From positions 14,198,001 through 14,262,000 of the forward strand of contig NC_003284.9 in the NCBI RefSeq assembly GCF_000002985.6: a stretch of 64,000 nucleotides of DNA, written 5' to 3'. Origin of the DNA: Caenorhabditis elegans (Eukaryota > Nematoda > Chromadorea > Rhabditida > Rhabditidae). Below, in pieces: positions 24,301 through 35,943 of this stretch (its first letter is position 1; each line of letters begins with the position of its first letter). A program made the translations under genes and the position numbers. The notes under the pieces were generated by a model. The model did not search any database and was not told where the DNA came from. It saw nothing but the letters and a program-made list of their open reading frames with translations.

Positions 24301-25256
24301 TAATAACTCCTACCATTTGTTCAACATCAGCTACAACTCCTCCAGGTGGGCTTTCATCAGCACTCTGGAAACAAATAATCAATTTATGGCATTAAGATTG
24401 TTTATTCTGTTTTTGGAAACTAATTACAGGATATCATTTGTAAAAAGTACATTTACAGTGTAAGAAAAGTATGTGAAACCCTTTATCATTACTGTCGTTT
24501 CACCGTTAAAAAAAATCAAAATTACCCGAGGAATACTATTTTCATTTTGTGCTGGCTTTCGAATGATGTAACTGAAAAAGTTATCTTACTGCTGATTGTG
24601 AAGCTCCAACCTGCTGAGCAGGAGCCACGGCTGCCGTTGCCACGTTCACAGAAGTTCCCTTAAAAATGTATTAAAATGCATTAAAGCATATGCTTAACTT
24701 TACAACATATTGTTTCGCTAGAATAAATAAAATAATAAATCTGTGAAAAGTTATGGGAAATCAGTTTTGAAAAGTTTTGAAATGTACACTTTTTGTGAAT
24801 GGCATGAAACTAATAATAAGAAAAATTTAGCTTACAGTTTGTAACATACATATTTTTGAAACAATGATTTCACATAGAAAACTTACATTGGACGAATGGC
24901 CAAAATACATTTGAACGTATAACCATTGATCATGGGTCATTCCTCCGTACTCGTTGTCGTCAGAAACTTGTCTCTGAAAATTTTATTTCATTCAACGTTT
25001 TAACTTTTTGATGTTTTTTCCCAATTTTATTTTTATTATATTTACAGTTTCAAGGTTTTTCACTATCTATAAATTTAAACAAGCTAAAACAAAATAAGTT
25101 CACAAAGAAAAATGCATATTATTAGGCTCAAAACCTGCTGTGAAATACTTTTTTGTAGTGCTAACTATTTTCAAAAATTGAAAATCTTACGTTCAAAACA
25201 GGATCCTGTGGTGAATTCGGTAGATTCTCATCCTCTCTGTCTCTCGGTTCAGACAT
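21307..25256 (-). CDS. Unrecognised acidic-to-Arg/Ser-rich protein from about 20 micro-exons, about 392 aa
   Basis: I do not recognise this gene. Exons in transcription order: 25256-25191, 24973-24887, 24658-24611 (or -24590), 24555-24526, 24364-24314, 24246-24178, 24051-24028, 23966-23898, 23625-23551, 23331-23260, 23142-23044, 22960-22889, 22761-22702, 22596-22531, 22362-22309, 22212-22150, 22096-22055, 21642-21583, 21534-21478, 21321-21307. Each is flanked by an AG acceptor (mostly TTTCAG-like; the fourth exon's is weak, see findings) and a GT donor, and each is a whole number of codons. Together they form one frame from ATG to TGA. The N-terminus is acidic with a short aromatic stretch (DQWLYVQMYFGH). 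The middle is low-complexity Glu/Pro/Ser/Thr. The C-terminus has clusters of Arg, Ser and Pro (RRGRRYPHRNG, SPSRRQSRRNHNSRD, HRQRSRSP) like an RS region. No folded domain is visible, so disorder and RNA- or protein-binding are guesses. The exon chain is the evidence; expression is untested. Confidence 0.8.
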
Positions 25257-27597
25257 TTTCAGCAACAAAGATAATTTGTTCTGAAATACCGTATATCATA
25301 ATAAAATTCGGCTACAAAATTAAATATGAAGAACTGCATTTCATAGTACTAGGGTTTTTTTTAATAATAAGCAAAAAAAGTAATAACAAAATAATTCAAC
25401 CTTCTCAGTTTTTTGTGTGAATTTTCCATCAAATTTGTTAGAAAAGTTTACGACAGTGTTCAAGGGATAGTATGGTGTATGCACTTATAATGAAATACAG
25501 AGTTGGTTGACCTACACAAAGAGAGGGATTTTACGACCGTTGAACAATGCACCCATTTTATTAATGTGAGACTAGAATGTGAAAAAATTGTGCACATTAA
25601 ACCAATATCGCCATTGTATGTATGTTCATAGTTTTTACATCGTTCTATTTATGAAGGTTGGCTCGGGGTGCGCCCAACTACTATGGGTTTAAGCGGTTTA
25701 GGGCATTTCCAAAATTTCTTATGGGAAACTAATATTGGAATCGGATTCAGCATACCAAAAAACCTCTGCGTCTACAGTTTTATAAAAAATTGAGAAGAAC
25801 AGAGCAAAAAATGTTTTAAAAAAAACCGACCCACTACTGCTATGGGAGTCTGGGATTTTTGATAATTTCACCAAAAAATCTCATATTTTGAAAAGCATAA
25901 AATTTTTCAGTTTCAAAATTGCATTTCAAGTTTTTTATGAAAAAAAAACTACGTCACTTTTGAAGTAAATCAAAGAATTCAAAATCATAAGGTGAATTAT
26001 ACCAAATTTGAAAATCAGTACACTGATTGTTAAAATTACTTAACAGGAAAGAATTTTGAAACAATGAGTTACTTTCAAGACTACAGAGAAATAGAGAAAG
26101 AGGCAGTTGCACTAATCTTTTTCATAATTCCCACTGAGAAATTCATATCAGCAACCAAAATTTGAATAGAAAGAAAGGTGAGGCAGGGCTTTTGAAAAAG
26201 AAGAGAGCAGAGAGGCAGAGAACAGATACGGAGGACATGTGTGAAAGTGATGCAACTTTATATTAGGACACAGCTATTGTGATGTGAATGCGCGGTAGAA
26301 AATACGTGCTACCGAGCTTACGAAAGAATCTCCATCAACTTTCAGCACTATGGCTAAACCTTAATTAAAATACCACTACACTGAAAAAAACCCGTGTTGA
26401 TCAAGACTATATGAATTTCAAAAAAAAATTGAAAAGATTATTGTTTAATAACTCAAAAAAAAGAAGACAATGTGAAATTGAGTTGAGCAACAGTGGAAAA
26501 TGCTCTGTGCGTCTAGCGCAGTATACTACGGTGTTTGCAAACGATTGGTAATTTTTGAAAAGTGAACCGCAATTATGGCGACACGTTCTCAGGGCACAAC
26601 ATGTTCTTATATACAGTTTAGTTCCTATGAAGTTAAAATCTTGACACCATTTCAAAATGTTCAAATATTACCATCCGGCAATTTGAAGTGTGTATTGATG
26701 TCAATTATGAAATCAACGTACATCTTTTTGACATCCTTTTGCAAGAAACTTAATAGTGACATTTTATGTTTTATGTATAGTTTAAAGCATTCCAGTATGT
26801 CTTTCAATTGGCAAGCTTAACTTGAAAGTCCGAACGTGAGCTTACGTGATTCTTATTTCCGCCACTAAAAATAACACAAAGGAACGTATTCACCCACGGA
26901 CATGTAAGATATGCCCAAGTTCTGACTAATTTCTATAAACTTTGGCTTTTTTCGAGTCTGCAAAGAGTGTTCCTGATTGCGAGGAACAACAAAAATAGTG
27001 GAAAAAAAAGATAATTACGGCAGCTTGTAAATCCAAAAAGTGTTCCTACTTCCACTACAAAATATGTTGCAGAATTTAGAAATAAACACCAACAACTAAA
27101 AAATGGACATCAAAAAACTTTGCAATTGTTTCCTACCTCCACTTTTAATCACTTCTGCGGACTCTTTTGATGCCCTTTCAATGAGAAAACACCTTTCGCG
27201 CATGTTTGTGATATCAACAAGTGCAAAGTAATATGAACTAACGTTGTACTTTTTGATTTTTTTTTCTACCGAATTTCCTACCAAAAGTAGCTACCAAATC
27301 AGCTGATTTTGTTGGCAGTATTCCGCTGCGCTTCATATAGAAGAAGTTTAAACTTTTTTCGAAAAATTCCCAGACAAATTAGTTATGTTCTCGTCGCATG
27401 TTGTCTTGCGTCCTTCGTATCAGTCATTTTTCTTCCATGTATTTTCTTAAGTGTAGGCCACTAGATACAAACTGACCAGACTACAACGTAAATGGGCGGA
27501 GTTTCCCGGAAAGGAGAAGATGAGATAATGACCTCATGTATAAATATCGCCTAGACCACACAGATTTATTAACCGTCCTCTTATTTTTCTGTGCGAG
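25257..27597. other. Intergenic between the micro-exon gene and the P450
   Basis: At about 25640-25870 there is a repeat-like block (GGTTGGCTCGGGG, CCCAACTACTATGGG and later CCGACCCACTACTGCTATGGG), probably dispersed-repeat sequence. The remainder is AT-rich. The last 250 bp form the P450 promoter. No exon is supported. Confidence 0.4.
27540..27547 (+). promoter_or_regulatory. TATA box of the P450 gene
   Basis: TATAAATA lies 51 bp before the P450 ATG, in the right place for a TATA-driven start with a short 5' UTR. An AGATAA GATA-type site, common in gut-expressed worm genes, lies just upstream at about 27523. Gut expression is inference. Confidence 0.55.
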
Positions 27598-30560
27598 ATG
27601 GGTGTTATTGTTTGCCTTGTTGCAATTATTGGTGTTGTTGCTGGGTAGATTAAAATACTTTTAAATTGAATTTAATTTTGAATAATGAATTTCAGATATT
27701 TTAAATGGATACACAGTTATTGGAAACGACGAGGAATTGAAGGTCCTGTTGGATTGCCATTTATTGGCTCGTTTTATGACCTAGCAGATAGAGAGAAACC
27801 AAGAGGATTTATTATAAATAAATGGACAAAGGTTGGCTTTTGCATTTCCTTTTTTGTGGGCTGTTTTCCTGCTGCTGGCATTTTTTGTTTGTAGGGTTAT
27901 GTTTAAGGTGACATTTTCCAAAAAGAAACAAATAAATTAAGTTTTAAGAATCCATGCTCTGAAAAGTTGTTGTATTGTATTAATACACATTTTCAAAATT
28001 CAAAATCACTATTACTCCTTTCCAATAAAAAACAACTTTTTTTGTCAATTCAGATGTTTGGAAAAGTATTCGGATATTATGAAGGTGTTATACCGGTTCT
28101 TGTTGTCAGTGATTTGGACATGCTTCAAGAAATGTTCATCAAGAAATTTGATTGCTTTTACGCCAGAAAAACCACCAATCTTATCCATGGAAATCTCGAA
28201 TGCTCACAAGAAGAGCCAAGAGTAAATTTATTCGCTGCTCGTGGAGCCAGATGGAAGCGATTGAGAGCCTTGGCGTCTCCTGCATTTTCAGTCAAAGCAT
28301 TGAAACAGGTAATATTTGATAGGGAGTATTTAATATTTTTAATATTAGTTTGGTTTTTCAGATTCATGAAACTATGGAGGACAGTGTGTTTAGCATGGTT
28401 GATCACATGTCGAAACAAGTAAACGGAGAAGCGTTCAATATTCATGAGTATGTTATTTTTAGTTTAAAAAGCATAGTACATGTACAAGTACAAGTAATTT
28501 CAGGTACTATCAGGAATTTACTTATGACGTCATCTCTCGCTTGGCGATGGGCCAAACATATTCCGAGCAGTTCAACAATGAGGGGGTGGACATTGTAAAG
28601 AAAGTAAGTCACATTTAGAGTTGAACTTAACATTCGAGCATCAAAATTCAGATCTTTCTACGCAAAAATCGTGTCTACCCCTGGTACCTGGCAGTAATGT
28701 TTCCAGGCTTTGAAAACACTATCAAAAATACTTTCTTCAACCATGAAGCTGTACGCGGTGGAGACGTTGGAAAACTATTGAAGTTTTGTGAGACCGCTGT
28801 TCACGACCGATTGAAGGAGAGGGTGAGTTTAATATATTTTAATAGGATGGTTAACGTTCAATTTTGAGTAAAACTAGTGAATTAAAAAATTGCCTTCACT
28901 TGTGTTTGTACCTGCCCAAAAATCAAACTTTCAGTTTGTAGACTACAGTTTTGCATTTAAAATTAGTGTTAGTACATACCAAATTTAAACACATGGTCTA
29001 TTTCATTATTAGACTTTAGTCTTCTTCTGCCGAGTAATTTTATTACAGTGATTTACTGAGTAATGACAAACCGTTAGTTTTGAACTATAACTAGTCATTA
29101 ACGATTTCAAAAAATTTTTTGTAGTGAACAATTACTTTGAAACTGGTTTCACTAATTTAAGAGACTGAATGTTTTTTTAAAAATTATACTCATTGAAGCG
29201 CCTATTCAAAAACAATGCATTAATTTTAGTCAAGTAACCACAACAGAGTATGAAATATTTTCATTTTAGGCGGACAATGTTGAACAAGGAATTGAAAATC
29301 CTCATAATGATTTCATTGATATGTTCCTCGACTATTACACCGACACCAACATCGAAGATAACGCTTTTGGAATAAAGGTTGAGAAAAAAGTGACATCTGA
29401 AGACGTGATCGGAGCTTGTTTTGTGTTTTTGCTAGCCGGCTTTGACACAACTGCAAATACTTTGGCTTACGCCTCTTATCTACTAGCAAAACATCCACAA
29501 GAAATGAGAAAGGTGCAAGATGAAATTGACAGAATATGCACATCAGAACACATTTCCTATGATGATATTGGAAAATTGAGGTATATGGATGCAGTGATAA
29601 GAGAAGCTTTGAGAATGTATCCAGTTGCCTGGTTGTAAGTTGAAATTCAAACGAAAAGTAATTTATGAGTAATTCATTAATATTTTTAGCGCTTGCTCAA
29701 GAGAATGCGTTCAAGCAACAACACTTGGTAATTACTATATCGAAAAAGGAGTCCGAATTGAAGCTGATGTGAGAGCTTTGCATTATTCTGAAGAGATCTG
29801 GGGAAAGAATGCTAACGAGTTTGTACCAGAAAGGTGAGTAAAATAAGTATGTCGGTTGTTGTCGGTACCGTATTTCTCCTATTAGTCTTGCATGAAATAC
29901 TGATATTCGATATAGGTGCAAGACTAATAGAGGAAATATGGAATATTTAAAAGATCAGAAATTATTTTTAAATCTGAAAATAGGCTAAGATACTCTATGA
30001 CCGAAATTTTAATGTGGCACAACTTCAGTATTTCGCATATTTTTCGCACACTTTTTGTAGGTTTTTAAAACTTTCATTTTGATACATAGTATATAATTTG
30101 AAATTGAAATAAAACATATGTGGGCTCATTTATAAATAATAATAATATAAAAACTTAAAAACTGCAAAAGATGAAATTATCAAAATAAACCCCTCGAATG
30201 AATAGTATAGACAACTTTTGAGAGGCTGAAAACTAACATCACATGTAGAAAACCTATCCAAGCTTAACCTTCCAAAAAGTGTTGTCCGAACCTTATTGCT
30301 ACCTATATGATCTACTCCCATTTTGCAGATGGCTCGAATCCTCACCTCGTCATAACATGTCTTGGATACCGTTTGGTGCAGGTCCTCGACAGTGTGTTGG
30401 AATGCGTCTTGGACTTTCTGAGGCAAAAACTGCACTTGCTCATTTGCTCCGAAGATTCTCTATTTTGGCTGGTCCAAAAACGGAAAAAGAATTACACTTA
30501 CAAGGCTGTACGACAACATCTCCAGAAAAGGTTACTGTACATTTGATGACAAGGGATTGA
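27598..30560 (+). CDS. cyp-13B1: Cytochrome P450, CYP13 family, 511 aa, 9 exons
   Basis: Exons: 27598-27644, 27696-27831, 28054-28308, 28362-28447, 28504-28603, 28652-28822, 29270-29634, 29690-29833, 30329-30560 (512 codons with the stop). The N-terminus is a short hydrophobic ER anchor followed by [19 protein letters not shown]. All P450 landmarks are present: I-helix AGFDTT (321-326) for oxygen activation, ExxR (REALRMYP, E378/R381), the FVPERW region, and the haem loop [10 protein letters not shown] with ligand Cys457. It should be an ER mono-oxygenase oxidising lipophilic substrates, as CYP3/CYP13-type enzymes do; the substrate is unknown. Nothing is broken. Family assignment comes from overall similarity to worm CYP13. 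The member name rests on memory that cyp-13B1 lies near ceh-36 and is only moderately sure; a TBLASTN hit to F02C12.5 would confirm it. Confidence 0.93.
29868..29942. repeat. Small inverted repeat in P450 intron 8
   Basis: CCGTATTTCTCCTATTAGTC and the following CTTGCA recur inverted as TGCAAGACTAATAGAGG then AAATATGG, around a loop of about 25 bp. This is a typical short palindromic MITE remnant inside the intron between exons 8 and 9. Confidence 0.8.
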
Positions 30561-30764
30561 ACGGCATATTTTGAACAATATTTGTATTTAAATACTTATT
30601 CATCACCACGTGTTACTTGAATCTCAAGTTTGTGACTTTCTGTTTCTAATTTTTCATGATATTTTTTTTCAATTTCTGTTTCTAACTTTTCATGTCATTT
30701 TTTGTATTGATACATATTATTTGCAATAAGTCTTGGCCTTACACGTCTTGCCAGAATACTAAAA

Positions 30765-30770
30765 AATAAA
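30765..30770 (+). terminator. AATAAA polyadenylation signal after the P450
   Basis: AATAAA about 205 bp after the P450 stop, the first canonical signal downstream. Confidence 0.5.
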
Positions 30771-30919
30771 GAAATTCAATTTTGTTTAATCTTGGCATTA
30801 ATTTTGTGATTTTGTTGTGTTAAATTTTGTGATTTTGTTGACGATTTTAAAATCCGTGTACATTTGCAAGTATTTTTTTATTTCAATCATACTACGACTT
30901 GGAGAAAAGAAAAAACATT

Positions 30920-30991
30920 TGACCACTGAGCGGATCGAACGCCCAATCTTTCGATCTGGAGTCGAACGCGCTACCATTGCGCCAAGCAGTC
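30920..30991 (-). tRNA. tRNA-Trp (CCA anticodon)
   Basis: The minus strand folds as a standard tRNA without an intron. The acceptor GACTGCT pairs with AGTGGTC (two G-U pairs) with discriminator A. The D arm holds GGCGCAATGGTAGCGC. The anticodon stem TTCGA/TCGAA encloses the loop CTCCAGA (anticodon CCA, tryptophan). The T arm holds GCGTTCGATCC. Box A and box B are intact, and a run of T follows the 3' end (AATGTTTTTTC), the Pol III terminator. Nothing suggests a pseudogene. Confidence 0.95.
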
Positions 30992-31479
30992 ATACTTTGA
31001 AGAGAGAGGAGGGTGGCAAACGTGTGTAGTATTAGGCTCACAATTTCTCTAGTTTGGAAAATATCTTTAGTGCATTGGTACAGTGGTAGTAGTACGTCAC
31101 ATGAAAAAAGTTACCAAGCTCCGAAAATTCTAAAAATTCAACAAAAAAAAAACAAGAATCACATATACATATTGGGACTAAAATAAAAGATTACAACGGG
31201 AAATTATTATCAGAAACGTGAGAAAAAACAGTGCTCGACACGCTGTGTTTCTAACAAGTTCTAATTGTAAGTTTGGGAGAATGAGATCAATGTTAAGAAG
31301 AAGATTTAGTATGCTATAGAAAGTTAACATTTCAAGATGATACATTAACGCGAATAGAGGATCGGAGGTCTGATAAGATGATTACCCAGATTCGGGCCTC
31401 CTGAGAGAAGAAGCTTGAGGAAGAAAGGTGGGGAATGTAGGAGAAAATAAACAATTTAATTTTTTTGTTTTTGTTTTTT

Positions 31480-31662
<183 letters not shown>

Positions 31663-31667
31663 TGTGA

Positions 31668-32876
31668 TCACCCTGTGATTGTAGGTGCTCCAAATGGACG
31701 AACAACTAAAACACTGTTTCTGGCAATCAATCGGTGAGAGCGGAGTGATTTCAAACACGGGAATGGCCAAATACAACATCTTCGGACCTGGAAATAGATA
31801 TTGATACCCGATAGTACCTCTTGAAACCTACAGTTTTGCTGAAGAACAATAGCAGCAACGGTTGTGTGAGAGTGAGTGCGTCGCTGGCGAAAGGAATGAG
31901 AATGACGATCCAACTAAGAATCTCGTCCGTCGATTCCGATTTGAACGATAAACCACATGCAATTATTATTGCTTTAATCAAAGTCAGTATAACCAGAAAA
32001 ATATCAATGAAGAAAATCACAAAGGACATTTGCAAGAGATTTTTTTCCGGGACTCTTCCTCCGGAGCTAAAAAAATGTGAGGACTATTTCAATAATTAAC
32101 CAGACCAATACTTACAGCTTCAAAATGATAACCTTGCGAACTGACATGAAATTCAAAAAGCTATTCATTGCAGTTATCACGGACAGCGTTGGTGCCAAAA
32201 TGGTATAGATCAGCGAGCGTTTCTACAATAAAATTATATTCTAAACACATTAGATTTTCAAAAATAGGAACACCGTGCAAATAACTTACTATTGTGGTAT
32301 CTAGAAAAAAGTAGTCACCATGTGAATGATACACGTAGTAAGACCGTCCCACCAAAATTGGTACAGCAAAAGCCCATGGAATTGCAAAAATTGCAAACAC
32401 AAACCACCAAAATCGTTTTCTCCAGAAGAGCTCCGATTTTATAGGATTCGTAATCAATGAGAAGCGATTGAGGGATATGAAGAAATTGTAGATGTACTGA
32501 GCATATGCAAAGTAGTAGTGCAGAAAGTGAAACACTTTAACTGGAAAGATCACCTCCATGTTGTGCTCGTTGTGTGTTAAGAAGAAGTTTGACAAAGTTT
32601 CGTTGATTCCATTGCTTTGCGGAAGTCGAAGGCTTATGAGACTGTTGAAATATGTCATCATGTTCTGAAGCAAGCATGTTAATCAACACGTAAGTTAAGG
32701 AAAAGTTGTTTTACCATGAAGAAGCCAACAATGAACAGTTTGTAAAACGAACTCCGAAACGATGATTCCGACTTTTTATGTGCAATGATGATGATGACCA
32801 CATAGGTGTACAGAACTAGTAGTGCTGCTCCGTAGACTGATGTGATAATAAACCTTAACAAGCTTGCCAGCGTCAT
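31668..32876 (-). CDS. Seven-transmembrane chemoreceptor (Srg/Srv-type), 332 aa, 5 exons
   Basis: Exons: 32876-32715, 32664-32290, 32222-32116, 32066-31832, 31787-31668 (333 codons with the stop). Hydrophobic segments: TM1 RFIITSVYGAALLVLYTYVV; TM2 after FYKLFIVGFFM with the class motif LISLRLPQ; TM3 YYFAYAQYIYNFFISLNRFS; TM4 WWFVFAIFAIPWAFAVPIL; TM5 in exon 3; TM6 FFIDIFLVILTLIKAI; TM7 SDALTLTQPLLLLFFSKTVR. The RLPQ and LNRF motifs and a TM7 ending in SKTVR fit the nematode Srg superfamily (srg/srv and relatives); I cannot fix the class. These are odorant-type receptors of sensory neurons. A tandem paralogue lies about 3 kb upstream at 35944-37309. All splice sites are good. Confidence 0.88.
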
Positions 32877-33373
32877 ACCAACAGGAGGAGTTGAAATTTT
32901 ACCTAAGCATTACACATTGGAAGCTTCATTTAAAAACCACTGTGGAAAAAAAACAAAAAACTTGGGAAACATGAAGAGACTGACTCTTCTGTATCATTGT
33001 GTACATTTTATATCATTTTCTTCGCGCGAAAAAATGGGCGTGTCATATTCTCAAAGTCAGAAACTCTGAAATTTTTAGGCGCTCAAAACACGGAATACGC
33101 TTTAATGTCTCGGTGAATCATTTACAATGACAAAACTATCATCATATCGCTGCATGGATAATGATTTAAAAGATCGTAGGCTAGATAAACGTGCAAAAAG
33201 TATAAGATCACAAAAATTATATTAAACTAATTAGAAAACAATTTATGATCAGTTGAAATCAAAAGCTGAAAGGTCAAAAAACCATTTGAAGGAAAGCTCA
33301 ATTTAGATAGAAGTGCTCTTCAGTAGTATTGCATCACTTTTTGTATGAAATCTAAATCACAGGAGGATACTTG
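32877..33373. other. Intergenic between chemoreceptor and solo LTR
   Basis: AT-rich upstream region of the chemoreceptor gene. No coding exon or clear promoter element was found. Confidence 0.4.
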
Positions 33374-33378
33374 ACTTA

Positions 33379-33912
33379 TGTTGTGACTTGGCCTCAGTAG
33401 AGGTCCGCCGCCCCAACTTTGCGGATTATAATTATCGGCAAGAATTGCCCACAATCCAGCGATAATCATCCGCCGGTAATTTACTCACACAATTCCGTTT
33501 GTTCGTTCTTTAACAATCATTCCACCATTTAAATGAATTAAATTAAATAATTCTCATTTGAATTTGCCGCCAAGGATGCAAGCGCGCGCCATTGTACACA
33601 TCGGAGTGTCGTAGCGCGTGTTTATTCCCTTGCTCATATTAATTTCGGGCCTAAAATGTGGCCACTCTTCTCTTCACTCTTCGTTCCCCTTCGTCACTGG
33701 CTGCCCGTCGCCGTTCTTCTCCCAAATATTTACTAAATATTCTCTACGTTTTTGCCTTGTTTATCCCAGCATAAAGCTGCCCTGCTCAATAAACTTGGAT
33801 TTTCGTCAAACTGTGTACAGTTATTAGCCCCGCTCATCAATTCTCCCGTTCCGTCCGTCGTCTTCTTGCCACTCCGAGGCTCTGGCTGCCATCTCGGACC
33901 GGAGTGTCAACA
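33379..33912. mobile_element. Solo LTR of a retrotransposon, 534 bp
   Basis: Starts TGTTG and ends CAACA (short inverted termini, TG...CA) and is flanked on both sides by the 5-bp direct repeat ACTTA (33374-33378 and 33913-33917). Inside, AATAAA lies at 33788-33793 in the right half, as in an LTR R region. GC content is above the flanks. No internal gag-pol sequence or second LTR is present nearby, so it is a solo LTR left by recombination. A 5-bp target duplication fits Ty3/gypsy or BEL/Pao classes. Orientation is plus if the AATAAA is the retroelement's own signal. Confidence 0.88.
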
Positions 33913-33917
33913 ACTTA

Positions 33918-35138
33918 CATCTTCTAGATATAAAAAAAGAATATTAAACAGAAAATTCAGGTCTTCTGTTGTAAGTTATGTTGTAAAAAGAAAATTTTTT
34001 TTGTACAAGTTTTCATAAAACCTTCTAAAGTTAATGATATTTTCAAAAACTAAGCTCTATAAAATCATAGAATACTCTAGGGCTCAAGGTCGCCGCGCCA
34101 CCTTTTCGCACTACGTTGCGCCCACACCAAGCTGCTCATTTCACGCCAAGCTGCGGAACCCCGAACGTGTCGGCTGCTTCAAATAACTACCTTTCGCACT
34201 CCATTTCTCACACACAGCGGCGCGGGGCGTCGGCGTGAGGCCGACGTGAGGCCCGAATTTTGCGCCTCGCTCAGCTGGGAGGTCCTAGAATACTTATCGG
34301 CATGTAGACTCTTGTCACAGGTTTCTAAAATGCTTGATATTTTGTCTGGACGTTCATAATTGATTGTAAATGAGCATCGTTGCTTGACCGGAGGGTGTGA
34401 GTCACGGGCTGGCACACCGGACGTCCGGTTTTTTCGGACGTCCGAAAAACTGGACGCCGGACGCAATCAACGTTCGGTTTTTCGGACGCGTGTGAGTCGG
34501 TTTATTTGTTTTTTACTTGCAATCTCAGTAACTCTCACTCAATTAGTACACAAAAAACAAAAAACCGGACGCTACACAAAACACTACTCAACTACACAAA
34601 ATCGTTTTTGTTGCGATTTTGCTCCAATTACGTAATTGAAAATATATCGTGGCTGAAAAATTGGAACTAAATAGCGTTCATCGCAAGCTTGATGAAATTT
34701 CTTTTTTTTTCTCAAAATTGCTAAATATTGTCTTTTGTAGTTCACAAATCTTTTATTGTTTCTCAACGGAATAGGTGAACAATCTTCCTCTTACTTTTTA
34801 CAATCGATCTCGTCATTTTTGAATCCCCATATTCTTAGAAAACTAAAATTCAGGAGATCAAAATTCAGGAGATCAAAAAAAAAGCACAATGTTCTTGCCT
34901 ATAGCATTTGAAAATCATCTTTTTAGTGACATTCAACTTTTTTTGCAAAAAAAATTAATTAAGAACAATGGAGTGAAGTCTGTCGGATAGGAAAATTTAT
35001 TCAAAGTCAGAAGAAGAAAAACGTAAAGTTCATTGTTTCTCAAGATCAAATAAGAATTTAAATATAATTATCAATTTAACTAGCATGTCTTTACATTATC
35101 CTGAAAAGGGAAAGATGGTTTACAAGTACATATATACC
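33918..35138. other. Intergenic repeat-rich stretch
   Basis: Includes a GC-rich patch (34080-34280, with GGCGTGAGGCCGACGTGAGG) and a cluster of CGGACGTCCG-type palindromes (34410-34500). The long frames at 34179-34635 on both strands come from this repeat. The rest is AT-rich. Confidence 0.45.
34405..34500. repeat. CGGACGTCCG palindromic repeat cluster
   Basis: CCGGACGTCCGG, CGGACGTCCG, GGACGCCGGACGC and CGGTTTTTCGGACGCG occur within 100 bp in alternating orientation. A related GTCCGGTTTTC motif appears near 63880. This looks like the end of a dispersed repeat; no target duplication could be read. Confidence 0.6.
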
Positions 35139-35531
35139 AAAGGTGTGCGGAAAATATTCCAAATTTGTATTTTGCCGAGCATTTCAAAAAAGTGTACCTG
35201 CCGAATTTGCCGAGCTTTACTAATTTTGAAATTTGTCGCACACATGAAACATTTTTAATAAAATATTTGTCAAAAACAAATGGTTTCGAACAGAAACTCT
35301 ATGAAAAAAAAACCACTGTGTTTCATTTTTGATTCAAGAAATTTAATTGCGCTTTAGGCACAATCGAACGAAAAGCAGTGAACTTTTTTCCATTAATTTT
35401 GGCATTTTTTTAGCTCCAAAAATATTGCGATTTACGGAGTTGAAGACCACGGCAAATGTGCCAAACTTGCCGTGCTCAGCAAATACCAAATTTGCCAAGC
35501 TCGGCAAATTACAAAGTTTGCCGCACACCCC
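35139..35531. mobile_element. Foldback MITE with GGTGTGCGG ends and TTTGCCG repeats
   Basis: The left end GGTGTGCGGAAAAT is complementary to the right end TTTGCCGCACACC. Inside, TTGCCGAGC, TTTGCCAAGCTCGGCAAATT and similar units appear in both orientations. This is the well-known C. elegans CGGCAAATTTGCCG-type palindromic repeat family. The flanks (ATATATAC and ATACATAT) are similar but not identical, so the duplication is decayed or mis-set. Confidence 0.75.
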
Positions 35532-35943
35532 TAATACATATCCGTTTTCAATATTTCAACGTTTTATGTATAATAGTTTTTTTTTTTCAAAAATCACAAA
35601 AAGAGACAAAAATCATATAGTTTCTTACATTAGAGATCCAGCAGAATTATTTGATGAATATTATAAAACAGCTAAAAAATTACTTCAAATTTCCGAAGCA
35701 ATTAAGTAGGATGATTAAAATATCCGCAAAAGATATGCAACGTTACTAAGACTAGTGATTAAAAGGGTTTAATGAATAAAACAATTATGAGCAGTTAGAT
35801 TGGATAACAATTTAAACACAATTTCAAAAAAAAAATTCAATTTCTTCTGTAGTATTCTATGTAAAGAAAATAACGTTGACCAATTTTTCGAAGGAGTTAT
35901 AAACTTAAGGTTTGGGTTTTTTTTAGATTGACAGAGGTGATAG

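Noticed and set aside
35347-35709. Plus-strand 120-codon frame
   Set aside because: It runs through the GGCAAATTTGCC-type palindromic repeat; the residues reflect the repeat units.
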